From contig BPHB01000001.1 of NCBI GenBank assembly GCA_026003335.1, positions 1,014,591-1,078,590 of the forward strand: a DNA stretch of 64,000 nucleotides, given 5' to 3'. Below, one piece after another: positions 8,830 through 16,590 of the stretch; position 1 is the stretch's first letter, and each line of letters starts with the position of its first letter. The DNA comes from Chitinophagales bacterium. Its GTDB lineage: Bacteria; Bacteroidota; Bacteroidia; Chitinophagales; CAIOSU01. The notes below the pieces were generated by a model that did no database searches, had not been told where the DNA came from, and saw only the letters and a list, made by a program, of their open reading frames with translations. The position numbers and the translations under genes were made by a program.

Positions 8830-10095
8830 TCAGGCTTTGACCAATTCAATAACGGTTATTTCCGGCAGAATGCCTACCCGTCCGTGAAAACCCAGAAAGC
8901 CAAAGCCCCGGTTGACGTAAAGATATTGTCTGCCTTCCTTGTAAAGACCAGCCCATTCGCGATAGATATACTGGCTGGGGCTCCACCTGATATAGCCGGG
9001 TATTTCTATGCCGAACTGCCCCCCATGCGTATGACCTGATAGAGTAAGATCAATATCAGGATACTTTGACAATACCTCCCCGCGCCAGTGGGTGGGGTCA
9101 TGTGAGAGCAGAATTTTGAAATCAGCCGATTCACTGCCTTTGACGGCCTTTTGCATATCCCCATAAGTATGGAAGCGCCCGTTTGCACTCCAGTTTTCCG
9201 AACCTATTATTGCCAGAGACTGATTCCCCTTGCGCAGCAAACGGTTTTCGTTCAGCAGCACGTCCCATCCCATGCGATGATGAATGTCAATCATTTGCTT
9301 TTTGTATTCGGCTTTCCGCCTTATGCGCTCCCGTTCAGAGCCGTAGCGGATATAATCTCCGTAATCGTGATTGCCAAAAATGGAATATACCCCTTCTTTA
9401 GCCTTAATCTGCTTGAAGATATCAATGAAACCCAGAGCCTCATCGGCATAGTAGTTTACCAGATCACCGGTGAAAAAAACCAGGTCGGGATTTTCGTCCA
9501 TCACCATCCTCACTCCTCTTTCCACCTGTGCATGCGACACAAAGCTGCCTGTATGAATGTCAGACAGTTGAACAATTTTAAGTCCGTTGAAGGCGTCAGG
9601 CAGATGAGGCAGCACGAGCCGTGTGCGGTAGATGCGATAATTATATGCATTGCGCATCATGCCGTGGAGCCCGAGAATGAGGGGGATGCCACCGGCTACC
9701 ATGGCTACCTGCCCGATAAATTGTGAACGGGTAATGAGTGATTGACCTGTGGCGGTGCCCTGAGAGGAATGGAAAAGGCCGGCTATCCAGCTTACGATGC
9801 GATATATATCTTCTGCTAAAAGAAACGGAATGGTAAACAACCGGGCTATATAAACCAGCATAATGGTAGAAAATAAAAAGGCGCGTACTCCTGGCGACCA
9901 ATCTTGAAACTGAAATACAAGGGCAAGGGTAAAAACCCCGATGGTTAATGCGGTAAAACTCCAGTAAAGAAACCGGATGGAATGCCGGAAAGGAGCTGCC
10001 AGTTCACGTGTGGCTGATTTTACGGCCTGGAATGCGTAAGTATCTACAATTAAAATAAACCCGGTGATGACCAAATAAAACATCAAATATCGCAT
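8830..10095 (-). CDS. Membrane-anchored metallophosphoesterase
   Basis: Calcineurin-like metallophosphoesterase of about 421 residues with a hydrophobic N-terminal third (four or so membrane segments within residues 1-150) and a C-terminal catalytic domain. Metal-binding motifs in order: LSDIHTG (DxH), FFTGDLVN (GD), GNHDY (GNHD), LLSHDP (H) and SGHTHGGQF (GHxH). This matches the YkuE/YaeI-like subfamily of integral or membrane-associated phosphoesterases; the substrate is unknown. The ATG at 10095 (MRYLMFYLVITG) is preferred over a TTG at 10125. It is divergent from the M1 peptidase gene. Confidence 0.88.
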   Translation of the reverse strand: MRYLMFYLVITGFILIVDTYAFQAVKSATRELAAPFRHSIRFLYWSFTALTIGVFTLALVFQFQDWSPGVRAFLFSTIMLVYIARLFTIPFLLAEDIYRIVSWIAGLFHSSQGTATGQSLITRSQFIGQVAMVAGGIPLILGLHGMMRNAYNYRIYRTRLVLPHLPDAFNGLKIVQLSDIHTGSFVSHAQVERGVRMVMDENPDLVFFTGDLVNYYADEALGFIDIFKQIKAKEGVYSIFGNHDYGDYIRYGSERERIRRKAEYKKQMIDIHHRMGWDVLLNENRLLRKGNQSLAIIGSENWSANGRFHTYGDMQKAVKGSESADFKILLSHDPTHWRGEVLSKYPDIDLTLSGHTHGGQFGIEIPGYIRWSPSQYIYREWAGLYKEGRQYLYVNRGFGFLGFHGRVGILPEITVIELVKA

Positions 10096-10170
10096 GATGC
10101 AGAATTCAACGTTGCGCTTTAACAATATTAGGCAAGGAAATGTTTATTTCGTGGAAATCAAAAGCAAAAC

Positions 10171-11814
10171 ATGCCTCCCAGATTGCTCCTCTTCTTTCTT
10201 CTGACGCTCACATTCAAAAGGTCTTCAGCACAGCATGTTTCTTCTCTGACATTCACCCGGGCAGATACCTTGCGCGGAGCTCTGACGCCCCTACGCTCCT
10301 GTTATGATGTCACTTTTTATGACCTTTCGGTGCAGGTGTTTCCTGACAGCCAGTTCATCCGGGGAACGGTAGTGATACACTTTATCGCAACGGAAAACTT
10401 CCGGAAGATGCAGATTGACCTTTTTGATAACATGCAGATTCACCGGATTAGGTGGATGAACGATACCGCATCCTGGGAGCGCATGGATAATGCCGTATTT
10501 GTTCATTTACCGCAAGAAGCCCTGCAGGGGCAGATATATACGCTGCAGATAACTTATTCCGGAAAGCCTCTTATTGCCCGCCTGCCCCCGTGGGATGGCG
10601 GTTTTATCTGGACTACCGATAACAAAGGTAACCCCTGGATAGCCGTGGCTTGTGAAGGCATTGGTGCCAGCCTGTGGTGGCCCAACAAAGATCACCTCTC
10701 TGATGAGCCTGACAGCGCCAGGATAACCATAGCCGTTCCGGACACGCTGGTGGCTGTTTCCAATGGTCGGCTCCAGCAGCTATCCTACAAAGAGGGATGG
10801 GCCTATTACACATGGAAAGTATCGTACCCGATCAATAACTATAACATCACACTCAATGTGGGTAAGTATGTGGATTTCACCGATACTTTTGTGCATAACG
10901 GTGAGGTACTGGACCTGCACTACTACATAATGTCTTACAACAAAGAAAAAGCCCGCGAGCATTTTGCACAGGTAAAACCGATGCTTCGCTGCTTTACCCG
11001 TTACCTGGGGCCCTATCCATTCGTGCGGGATGGATTTAAGCTGGTGGAAACCCCCTATCTGGGTATGGAGCATCAATCGTGCATTGCCTACGGAAATAAC
11101 TACCAAACCGGTTATGCCGGCAAGGACTATTCAGGGATAGGGCTGGATTTTGATTATATCATCATTCATGAAAGCGGGCATGAATGGTGGGGAAATGCCG
11201 TAAGCTGCAGTGACCTGGCTGATTTATGGATTCATGAAGGCTTCTGCACCTATTCAGAAGCCCTGTATGTGGAATGCCTTCATGGTTATGCAACAGCTCT
11301 GGCTTACCTGAATCATAAAAAGAAGTACGTGCGCAACGAGAGCCCTATTATCGGAGTGTATCAGCTTAACCGCGAAGGCTCTCTTGACATGTATAACAAA
11401 GGCGCTCTGATATTGCATACGCTGCGCAGTGTGATCGGTAATGATAGTATCTGGTTTTCGCTGCTGCATGCCCTTGTGGATGCTTTCAGCTACAAAACCT
11501 GCAGCTCAGCTGAAATAGAAGACTTTATCAGCACCTATACAGGTATACCCCTGGATGCTTTTTTTGATCAATACCTGCGTCATGCATCTCTGCCTGTGTT
11601 TACCTATCAACTGAAAAAGAAAACTCTGCGCTATCGTTGGTCAACAGAAGTGAGCTCCTTCAACATGCCGGTGATGGTTACAGTTGCCCCGGACAGCATG
11701 GCACGTATTTACCCCACCACTCAATGGCAAGAGATGCCCCTGAAGCTTCAAAAAAAGCATGCATTTAAAATAGCTGATGATCTTTTTTATATAGGTGTGC
11801 AGCGTGTTCCATGA
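10171..11814 (+). CDS. Secreted M1 family zinc aminopeptidase
   Basis: A 547-residue gluzincin. The zinc site is HESGH (333-337) followed exactly 18 residues later by E356 in WIHEGF, the HEXXH-X18-E arrangement of family M1. The substrate-binding GxMEN-type motif appears as GMEHQ (298-302), a variant common in Bacteroidota members. An N-terminal signal peptide (LLLFFLLTLTFKRSSAQ) predicts export, and the N-terminal half is the saddle-like beta domain. It probably trims extracellular or periplasmic peptides. Transcribed alone; the gap after its stop holds DnaA-box-like sites. Confidence 0.92.
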   Translation: MPPRLLLFFLLTLTFKRSSAQHVSSLTFTRADTLRGALTPLRSCYDVTFYDLSVQVFPDSQFIRGTVVIHFIATENFRKMQIDLFDNMQIHRIRWMNDTASWERMDNAVFVHLPQEALQGQIYTLQITYSGKPLIARLPPWDGGFIWTTDNKGNPWIAVACEGIGASLWWPNKDHLSDEPDSARITIAVPDTLVAVSNGRLQQLSYKEGWAYYTWKVSYPINNYNITLNVGKYVDFTDTFVHNGEVLDLHYYIMSYNKEKAREHFAQVKPMLRCFTRYLGPYPFVRDGFKLVETPYLGMEHQSCIAYGNNYQTGYAGKDYSGIGLDFDYIIIHESGHEWWGNAVSCSDLADLWIHEGFCTYSEALYVECLHGYATALAYLNHKKKYVRNESPIIGVYQLNREGSLDMYNKGALILHTLRSVIGNDSIWFSLLHALVDAFSYKTCSSAEIEDFISTYTGIPLDAFFDQYLRHASLPVFTYQLKKKTLRYRWSTEVSSFNMPVMVTVAPDSMARIYPTTQWQEMPLKLQKKHAFKIADDLFYIGVQRVP

Positions 11815-11853
11815 TGTGTAAAAAGGGTTATTTATTCCTATACAACTCGTAGC

Positions 11854-11958
11854 TGTGGATAAATCCTTTGGGTTTGTGCATATAATGTGGAAATAGAGTG
11901 CTGAACCATTCCCGGATGTGCATTGTACCTACAATAGGTGTGTATTAGATGTGGATAA
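11854..11958 (+). other. Cluster of DnaA-box-like sites in a convergent gap
   Basis: Two exact TGTGGATAA 9-mers (11854-11862 and 11950-11958) are each the reverse complement of the DnaA box TTATCCACA. A looser TGTGGAAAT lies between them at 11886-11894. All three share one orientation and start 32 and 64 bases apart. The 176-base gap (11815-11990) lies between the stops of two convergent genes and encodes nothing visible. It could be a replication origin element, a DnaA-titration/regulatory site, or chance. Confidence 0.45.
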
Positions 11959-11990
11959 ATTATTCCCTGACCAGGTCCAGGGATGGTGTT

Positions 11991-12764
11991 TCAGGGGAAG
12001 TAGCTGCTTATGTCTTCCACACATTCCGGCCCGAATACGATAAATTTTACTCCATCACGAAAATGCTGTACCTGCCCGGCAATGCTCAAAGAAAATTCAT
12101 TTTGCCAGTACATGACGCAGTCTGCATTGGTACAATGAGCCGGGTGCACGGTGTCTTCATGTGCTGCAGTCATGGGAACTCCCTTATTCACCAGACCCAG
12201 AGCATGCCCCACCTCATGTATCACCACCGATTGCTCCGTAAACTGCCGCATAGCGAGGGTAAGACTGGCTTTATTGATGGCCGGCTTAAACAGGGCAATC
12301 ACGGTAGTTCCTGAAAGATGCACACCCAGCACATTGTAATTCACCGAATCATTCTGAAAAAAATACCCGTTCAAAAAGAAAATAAAGATATTCCCATCCG
12401 TATCCGTACCTTCCTCCAGACGGTAGCTGTCAGCGAGGCGTTTAATGTCGTTTGCCGTAAAACTGGTCTTTCCCTGAGGAGGAATCGCCAGCATATCAGT
12501 CAACGAAGCTGGCACCCATACGTCCATACCCTGTGGCCGGGGGGCAAAGACTGACTCAATATTATATTCAGAAAATTCCCAGGCCGCATGTCCGGTTACA
12601 GTGTACATGTAGGGTTCTGCTCCAGGCTCATAGGCCACATCCAGTCGCAGGGTGGACATGCGCTTATAAAATATGTCCGGACTGAAAGATTGGGGTCTGT
12701 GTTCGTCTTTCTTGCATGCCCCCAGAATTGATACCATCATACAAAGTGTTAAAAACTTTTTCAT
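11991..12764 (-). CDS. Putative metzincin-like zinc protease lipoprotein
   Basis: A 257-residue lipoprotein with signal and lipobox SILGAC (Cys 17), then KKDEHRP. The zinc-protease signature is HEVGHALGLVN (183-193), an HEXXHXXGXXN form close to the HEXXHXXGXXH/D consensus of metzincins. It is followed by a Cys-containing ADCVMYW segment that may provide the Met-turn. The rest has no recognised family. Likely anchored in the outer membrane and acting on external or periplasmic proteins. Asn in place of the third zinc ligand is unusual and could weaken metal binding, so activity is inferred, not certain. Confidence 0.72.
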   Translation of the reverse strand: MKKFLTLCMMVSILGACKKDEHRPQSFSPDIFYKRMSTLRLDVAYEPGAEPYMYTVTGHAAWEFSEYNIESVFAPRPQGMDVWVPASLTDMLAIPPQGKTSFTANDIKRLADSYRLEEGTDTDGNIFIFFLNGYFFQNDSVNYNVLGVHLSGTTVIALFKPAINKASLTLAMRQFTEQSVVIHEVGHALGLVNKGVPMTAAHEDTVHPAHCTNADCVMYWQNEFSLSIAGQVQHFRDGVKFIVFGPECVEDISSYFP

Positions 12765-12865
12765 ACACCCTGCGGGAATTACCAGACCTTTATTGTTATT
12801 TCACCACATCACTACAAAGAACGAATATTTTTCAAAACACTTTACAACCTCAAAAACATTACGTC

Positions 12866-13060
12866 ATGGCTTATGCACACACCAATTCAAAAGGGGTCAC
12901 CTACTATCTTCATGCAAAAGAAGTAGAGCTCAAGGGTGGCAGAAAACAAACCATCTATTACTTTGCCAAGGAAATTAAACCCGGTGCGCTGGACGCACTA
13001 CCTGCCGGAAAACGGGTTGTGGAAAATCCGAAAACAGGATTGCCGATGCTGAAAGGCTGA
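12866..13060 (+). CDS. Small conserved protein, 64 residues, unknown function
   Basis: Starts MAYAHTNSKGVTYYLHAKEV and ends GLPMLKG. The sequence is basic, begins with a strand-rich segment (TYYLHAKEVELKGG, QTIYYFAKEI) and ends with ALDALPAGKRVVENPKTGLP. Similar small proteins of this YYLH/GGRKQTIYYF/LPxGxxVVENxxTGLP type occur, to my recollection, in several bacterial phyla without a known role. The ATG at 12866 is chosen because the in-frame upstream extension to 12716 reads through low-complexity, non-conserved sequence. No operon partner: flanked by a divergent protease and a convergent PBP gene. Confidence 0.72.
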   Translation: MAYAHTNSKGVTYYLHAKEVELKGGRKQTIYYFAKEIKPGALDALPAGKRVVENPKTGLPMLKG

Positions 13061-13133
13061 AGCACGCGATACAGCAACTAAGCTGCCGCACGCAGCCGGT
13101 ATCAACAAACACTGAACGGAGGCAAAATTCATT

Positions 13134-15398
13134 TTACCTCTCAGATTTCTTGCCTCTGAAAAATTTTTTTACTCGCTCTTTGAATGATGAGGGAGCAGGT
13201 GCTTCGGTTTTCCCCCTCTTATCTTTCGGTTTTGTCGGTTTTCTGGAAAAAAGACGCTCCCAGAAATTGTCATATTCCTGATAAAGCAGACAATCAGTCA
13301 TAGCTATTAGTCTTGCATCAGGCTCCGGAAAGGTATGCTTAAGGAGCCCGGAGAGCTGTTGGTCCTGCTGAAGGAGTTTGGCAAACCGGCCCCATACCGG
13401 TAAAGCGGTTTTTGCCCCCTGCCCTTCTGCGGTGCTTTTGAAATGTACGGCAGGAAACTGGGCTCCCGTCCATACTCCGCAAACCAAAGCCGGATTGTAC
13501 CCGATAAACCAGCCGTCAGAGTTATTCTGGGTTGTGCCTGTTTTGCCGGCCAGGTCGTTGTGAAATCCAAATTGAGTGCGCAGTGCCCGGGCCGTGCCGC
13601 TGTCCACTACCGTTTCGAGGAACAGCGTAATTAGTTGAGCGGTGGCAGGCTGAAGCACCTGCTGCGGAACTGGCGGGGTATAGTTGAAAAGCACACGTCC
13701 TTTATTATCTTCCACCCGCACAAGAAAATAAGGCACAACACGATATCCCCCGTTGGCAAAAGCACAATAGGCGGTGGTCATCTCCAGCAGGGGTATTTCG
13801 ACAGCACCCAGGGCAATTGCCGGCACCTCCGGCAAGGTGGACCGGATGCCCAACTTATGCGCCAGCGCTATTACCGGCCGGATGCCAGTCTGCTGAATAA
13901 GCTGGGCAGAGACTGTGTTTACTGAATAGGCAAGGGCTCCGCGCATGCTGTAATATCCGCCATAATAGTCATCTGCATTTTTCGGTGACCAATTGTCATA
14001 TTCCGGAAATACAATCCGCTCGTTGGGAAATCTGTCACAGGGATGCACGCCATGCTCCAGGGCTGTTGCATATAAAACAGGCTTGAAGGTGGAGCCCACC
14101 TGCCTGCGGGCCAACACATGATCATACTTAAAGTGGGCATAGTTGATGCCCCCAACCCAGGCTCTGACGGCTCCTGTCCTGGGCTCCATGGCCACTAAAC
14201 CGCAATGCAGCAGCATAAGGGCATACTTCACTGAGTCCAGCGGACTGATGCGCACAACTGTATCTGCATTATCCCATGAAAACATGCGGATTTCCGCAGG
14301 CGTAGCCATGGTTTTTTCAATTTCCTTGTGCGTCAATCCTCTGGCTTTGAGCTGCTGGTAACGGGGGGCATTTTTCACGGCTTCGGTGAGCAAATTTGGA
14401 TATTTGTCCCAGGGCTTTTCTTTGCTCCATTGTGCATCAAGCTTCCTTTGCAATCGTCTGAGATGCTCCTGAACAGCTTTTTCGGCATACCGTTGCATAC
14501 CTGCATGCAGGGTAGTGTAGATTTTCAAACCATCAGTATACAGGTTGTAATGGGTAGTATGCTGCCGGTTGTACGCAGTCAGGAGGCTATCCAGATAGAG
14601 GCGAAGCATTTCCCGGAAATAAGGAGCAAGACCAGTTTCGTGGGTGAGCCGGGTATAACGGATTTCCAGGGGCAGTGCTTTTATGGAATCGGCTTCTTTA
14701 GGGGATAGATAGCCATATTTTGCCATCTGGGAGAGCACCACATTGCGTCTCTGCAGGGCTTGCTGAGGATTGTTTTTCGGATGATAAAAGGAAGGAGCTT
14801 TCAGCATACCCACAAGCATGGCCGCCTGTTGTACATTGAGTTCAGCCGGCTTCACTCCGAAATAGCGTTCGGCCGCAGTTCCTATGCCAAATACTTCTTC
14901 TCCGAACGGTACAGTATTCAGGTACAACTCCAGCAGTTCCTCTTTGGTGTAAAGCTTTTCCAGCCGCTGTGCGATGACTGCTTCCCGGATTTTGCTACGC
15001 AGGAGTCCCAGAAATTCCTTCTTCCGGGGATACAGGTTTTTCGCCAACTGCTGACTCAGAGTACTGCCTCCGCCAGACCGCTCATCGTTCAGTAAAATAG
15101 TTTTTACCAGCACCCTGAGTAAGCTACGGGTGTCCACGCCCTGATGGGAATAAAACCGGGCGTCTTCGGTGGCAATCAGCGCCTGAATCACAAAAGGAGG
15201 AACGGATGCAAGGTTTACATGGGTGCGATGTTGAATAAAATACCGCCCCAGCAACACACCATCAGCAGAATACACCTCTGAGGCTGTATGGTTTTTGATT
15301 TTCTTCAGCTCATCCTCGGAGGGAATCGTGCCGATGCAGCCATGCAGCAATAAGGCACACAGGCATACGATAGGTATTCCGGCAAATCGTTTTCTCAT
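13134..15398 (-). CDS. Class A penicillin-binding protein (transglycosylase/transpeptidase)
   Basis: A bifunctional peptidoglycan synthase of about 754 residues, PBP1A-like. The glycosyltransferase (GT51) domain has the catalytic Glu in EDARFYSHQGVD (78-89), GGSTLSQQLAKNL (110-122) and RKIREA/ELLELYLN-type motifs. The transpeptidase domain has STFK (436-439), SVN (492-494) and KTG (619-621). Instead of a plain N-terminal membrane helix, the hydrophobic segment ends in LLHGC (Cys 21), resembling a lipobox with an atypical His at -2. The C-terminus is lysine-rich. The ATG at 15398 is preferred over an in-frame start at 15458 because the extension is non-homologous. Divergent from the paraoxonase-like gene. 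Confidence 0.93.
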   Translation of the reverse strand: MRKRFAGIPIVCLCALLLHGCIGTIPSEDELKKIKNHTASEVYSADGVLLGRYFIQHRTHVNLASVPPFVIQALIATEDARFYSHQGVDTRSLLRVLVKTILLNDERSGGGSTLSQQLAKNLYPRKKEFLGLLRSKIREAVIAQRLEKLYTKEELLELYLNTVPFGEEVFGIGTAAERYFGVKPAELNVQQAAMLVGMLKAPSFYHPKNNPQQALQRRNVVLSQMAKYGYLSPKEADSIKALPLEIRYTRLTHETGLAPYFREMLRLYLDSLLTAYNRQHTTHYNLYTDGLKIYTTLHAGMQRYAEKAVQEHLRRLQRKLDAQWSKEKPWDKYPNLLTEAVKNAPRYQQLKARGLTHKEIEKTMATPAEIRMFSWDNADTVVRISPLDSVKYALMLLHCGLVAMEPRTGAVRAWVGGINYAHFKYDHVLARRQVGSTFKPVLYATALEHGVHPCDRFPNERIVFPEYDNWSPKNADDYYGGYYSMRGALAYSVNTVSAQLIQQTGIRPVIALAHKLGIRSTLPEVPAIALGAVEIPLLEMTTAYCAFANGGYRVVPYFLVRVEDNKGRVLFNYTPPVPQQVLQPATAQLITLFLETVVDSGTARALRTQFGFHNDLAGKTGTTQNNSDGWFIGYNPALVCGVWTGAQFPAVHFKSTAEGQGAKTALPVWGRFAKLLQQDQQLSGLLKHTFPEPDARLIAMTDCLLYQEYDNFWERLFSRKPTKPKDKRGKTEAPAPSSFKERVKKFFRGKKSER

Positions 15399-15516
15399 GA
15401 GCAAAGCCAAAGTTACCCGCTGATTAGGATGTAAAACGGCATCACTTGGATTCACCATATATCTTTCGGCAAGCCCGAACGCATGAGAATTGTTTTACTT
15501 TAGCGCATAATTTATC

Positions 15517-16590
15517 ATGTCAAAAAAAGTCCTTGCAGTAATTGGGTTGTTTTTGACCTGTTGCATTGTCTTTATCCTGAAGACGCTCAGAGATGCCGGA
15601 GAATTCAAAAAGCTACGTCCACACTTTGCCGGTATTATAAGCCGTGTAGAAGGAGTTGTCGGAGCAGAGGATATTACGATTGCCCGGGATAAAGCCATAG
15701 CCTATATCAGCTCTGACGACCGCTATGCCGCAATAAAGGGCCGGCCTGCGCAAGGCGGCATTTACGGGCTGCGGCTGGATATTGCCGGTGCAGAACCCTT
15801 TTTGTTGAAACGTATTCCCGAACAGGAGATACACCCGCACGGGATTTCTTACTACCTGTCTCCTTCGGGAGAGGCTTTTCTGTTTGTGGTTGACCACACC
15901 GGAGGAAGGCAGGCTATATTGATTTATCAGTTTCAAGGTGATTCTATACTTGCTCTGAAACGCATAATACACCATCCAATGCTGGTTAGCCCCAATGATA
16001 TAACAGCAGTGGATGAAGACAAGTTTTACTGCACAAACGACCACGGATCAGCGGGGAAAGTGAGCAAAATGCTGGAAGATTATCTGCAACTGCAGCGCTC
16101 CCATGTTGTGTATTATGATGGGAAGCAACTTCGTGTAGTCGCAAAAGGAATCGGCTTTTCCAACGGAATTCAGGTAAGTAAAGACGGGAAAGAAGTTTAT
16201 GTTGCCGCCACAACCGAAAAGAGGGTGCATGTTTATGAGCGGGGAACTGATGGGGGGCTTACTTTGAAAACGTCCATTGATCTCCATACAGGAGTGGATA
16301 ATATAGAACTGGATTATTCCGGCAATTTATGGATTGGATGCCATCCCAAACTGCTCACTTTTGTGCGCCATGCGGCAGATACGAGCCGACAGGCCCCATC
16401 GCAGGTGATTCGGGTAGTGCGCCATGCCGATGGCAGCTTTACTTCCGATGAGGTGTTTCTTAACTCCGGGAATGCTCTCTCAGGTTCCAGCGTGGCAGCC
16501 GTATATAAAGATATTTTGCTTATAGGCCCAGTGTTGGAGAGACATTTTCTGCGTTGCACCCTGCCGGCTAAATTTGCTGAAGCATATTAA
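15517..16590 (+). CDS. Paraoxonase/arylesterase-like six-bladed beta-propeller
   Basis: A 357-residue protein resembling animal serum paraoxonases (PON), calcium-dependent lactonases. PON key residues are retained in order: E51/D52 (GAEDITIA), H108 (HPHGISYY), H127 (FVVDH), N160 (SPNDI), N216 (FSNGIQVS), D261/N262 (VDNIELD). LWIGCHP also matches PON. The N-terminal 21 residues form an uncleaved-looking membrane anchor or signal, as in PON. It probably hydrolyses lactones or esters in the periplasm; natural substrate unknown. Its 3' end overlaps the convergent HEAT-like gene by 23 bases. Confidence 0.82.
   Translation: MSKKVLAVIGLFLTCCIVFILKTLRDAGEFKKLRPHFAGIISRVEGVVGAEDITIARDKAIAYISSDDRYAAIKGRPAQGGIYGLRLDIAGAEPFLLKRIPEQEIHPHGISYYLSPSGEAFLFVVDHTGGRQAILIYQFQGDSILALKRIIHHPMLVSPNDITAVDEDKFYCTNDHGSAGKVSKMLEDYLQLQRSHVVYYDGKQLRVVAKGIGFSNGIQVSKDGKEVYVAATTEKRVHVYERGTDGGLTLKTSIDLHTGVDNIELDYSGNLWIGCHPKLLTFVRHAADTSRQAPSQVIRVVRHADGSFTSDEVFLNSGNALSGSSVAAVYKDILLIGPVLERHFLRCTLPAKFAEAY

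Noticed and set aside
9151-9726. 191-codon plus-strand frame inside the metallophosphoesterase gene
   Set aside because: Antisense to a gene with intact metal-binding motifs; no start context or homology.
11815-11990. tRNA or small RNA gene in the convergent gap
   Set aside because: No cloverleaf or T-loop sequence is seen; the notable content is the DnaA-box-like 9-mers.
13082-13096. GCTGC/GCAGC inverted repeat between the small protein and the PBP gene
   Set aside because: Five-base stem only and no T-run; likely chance.
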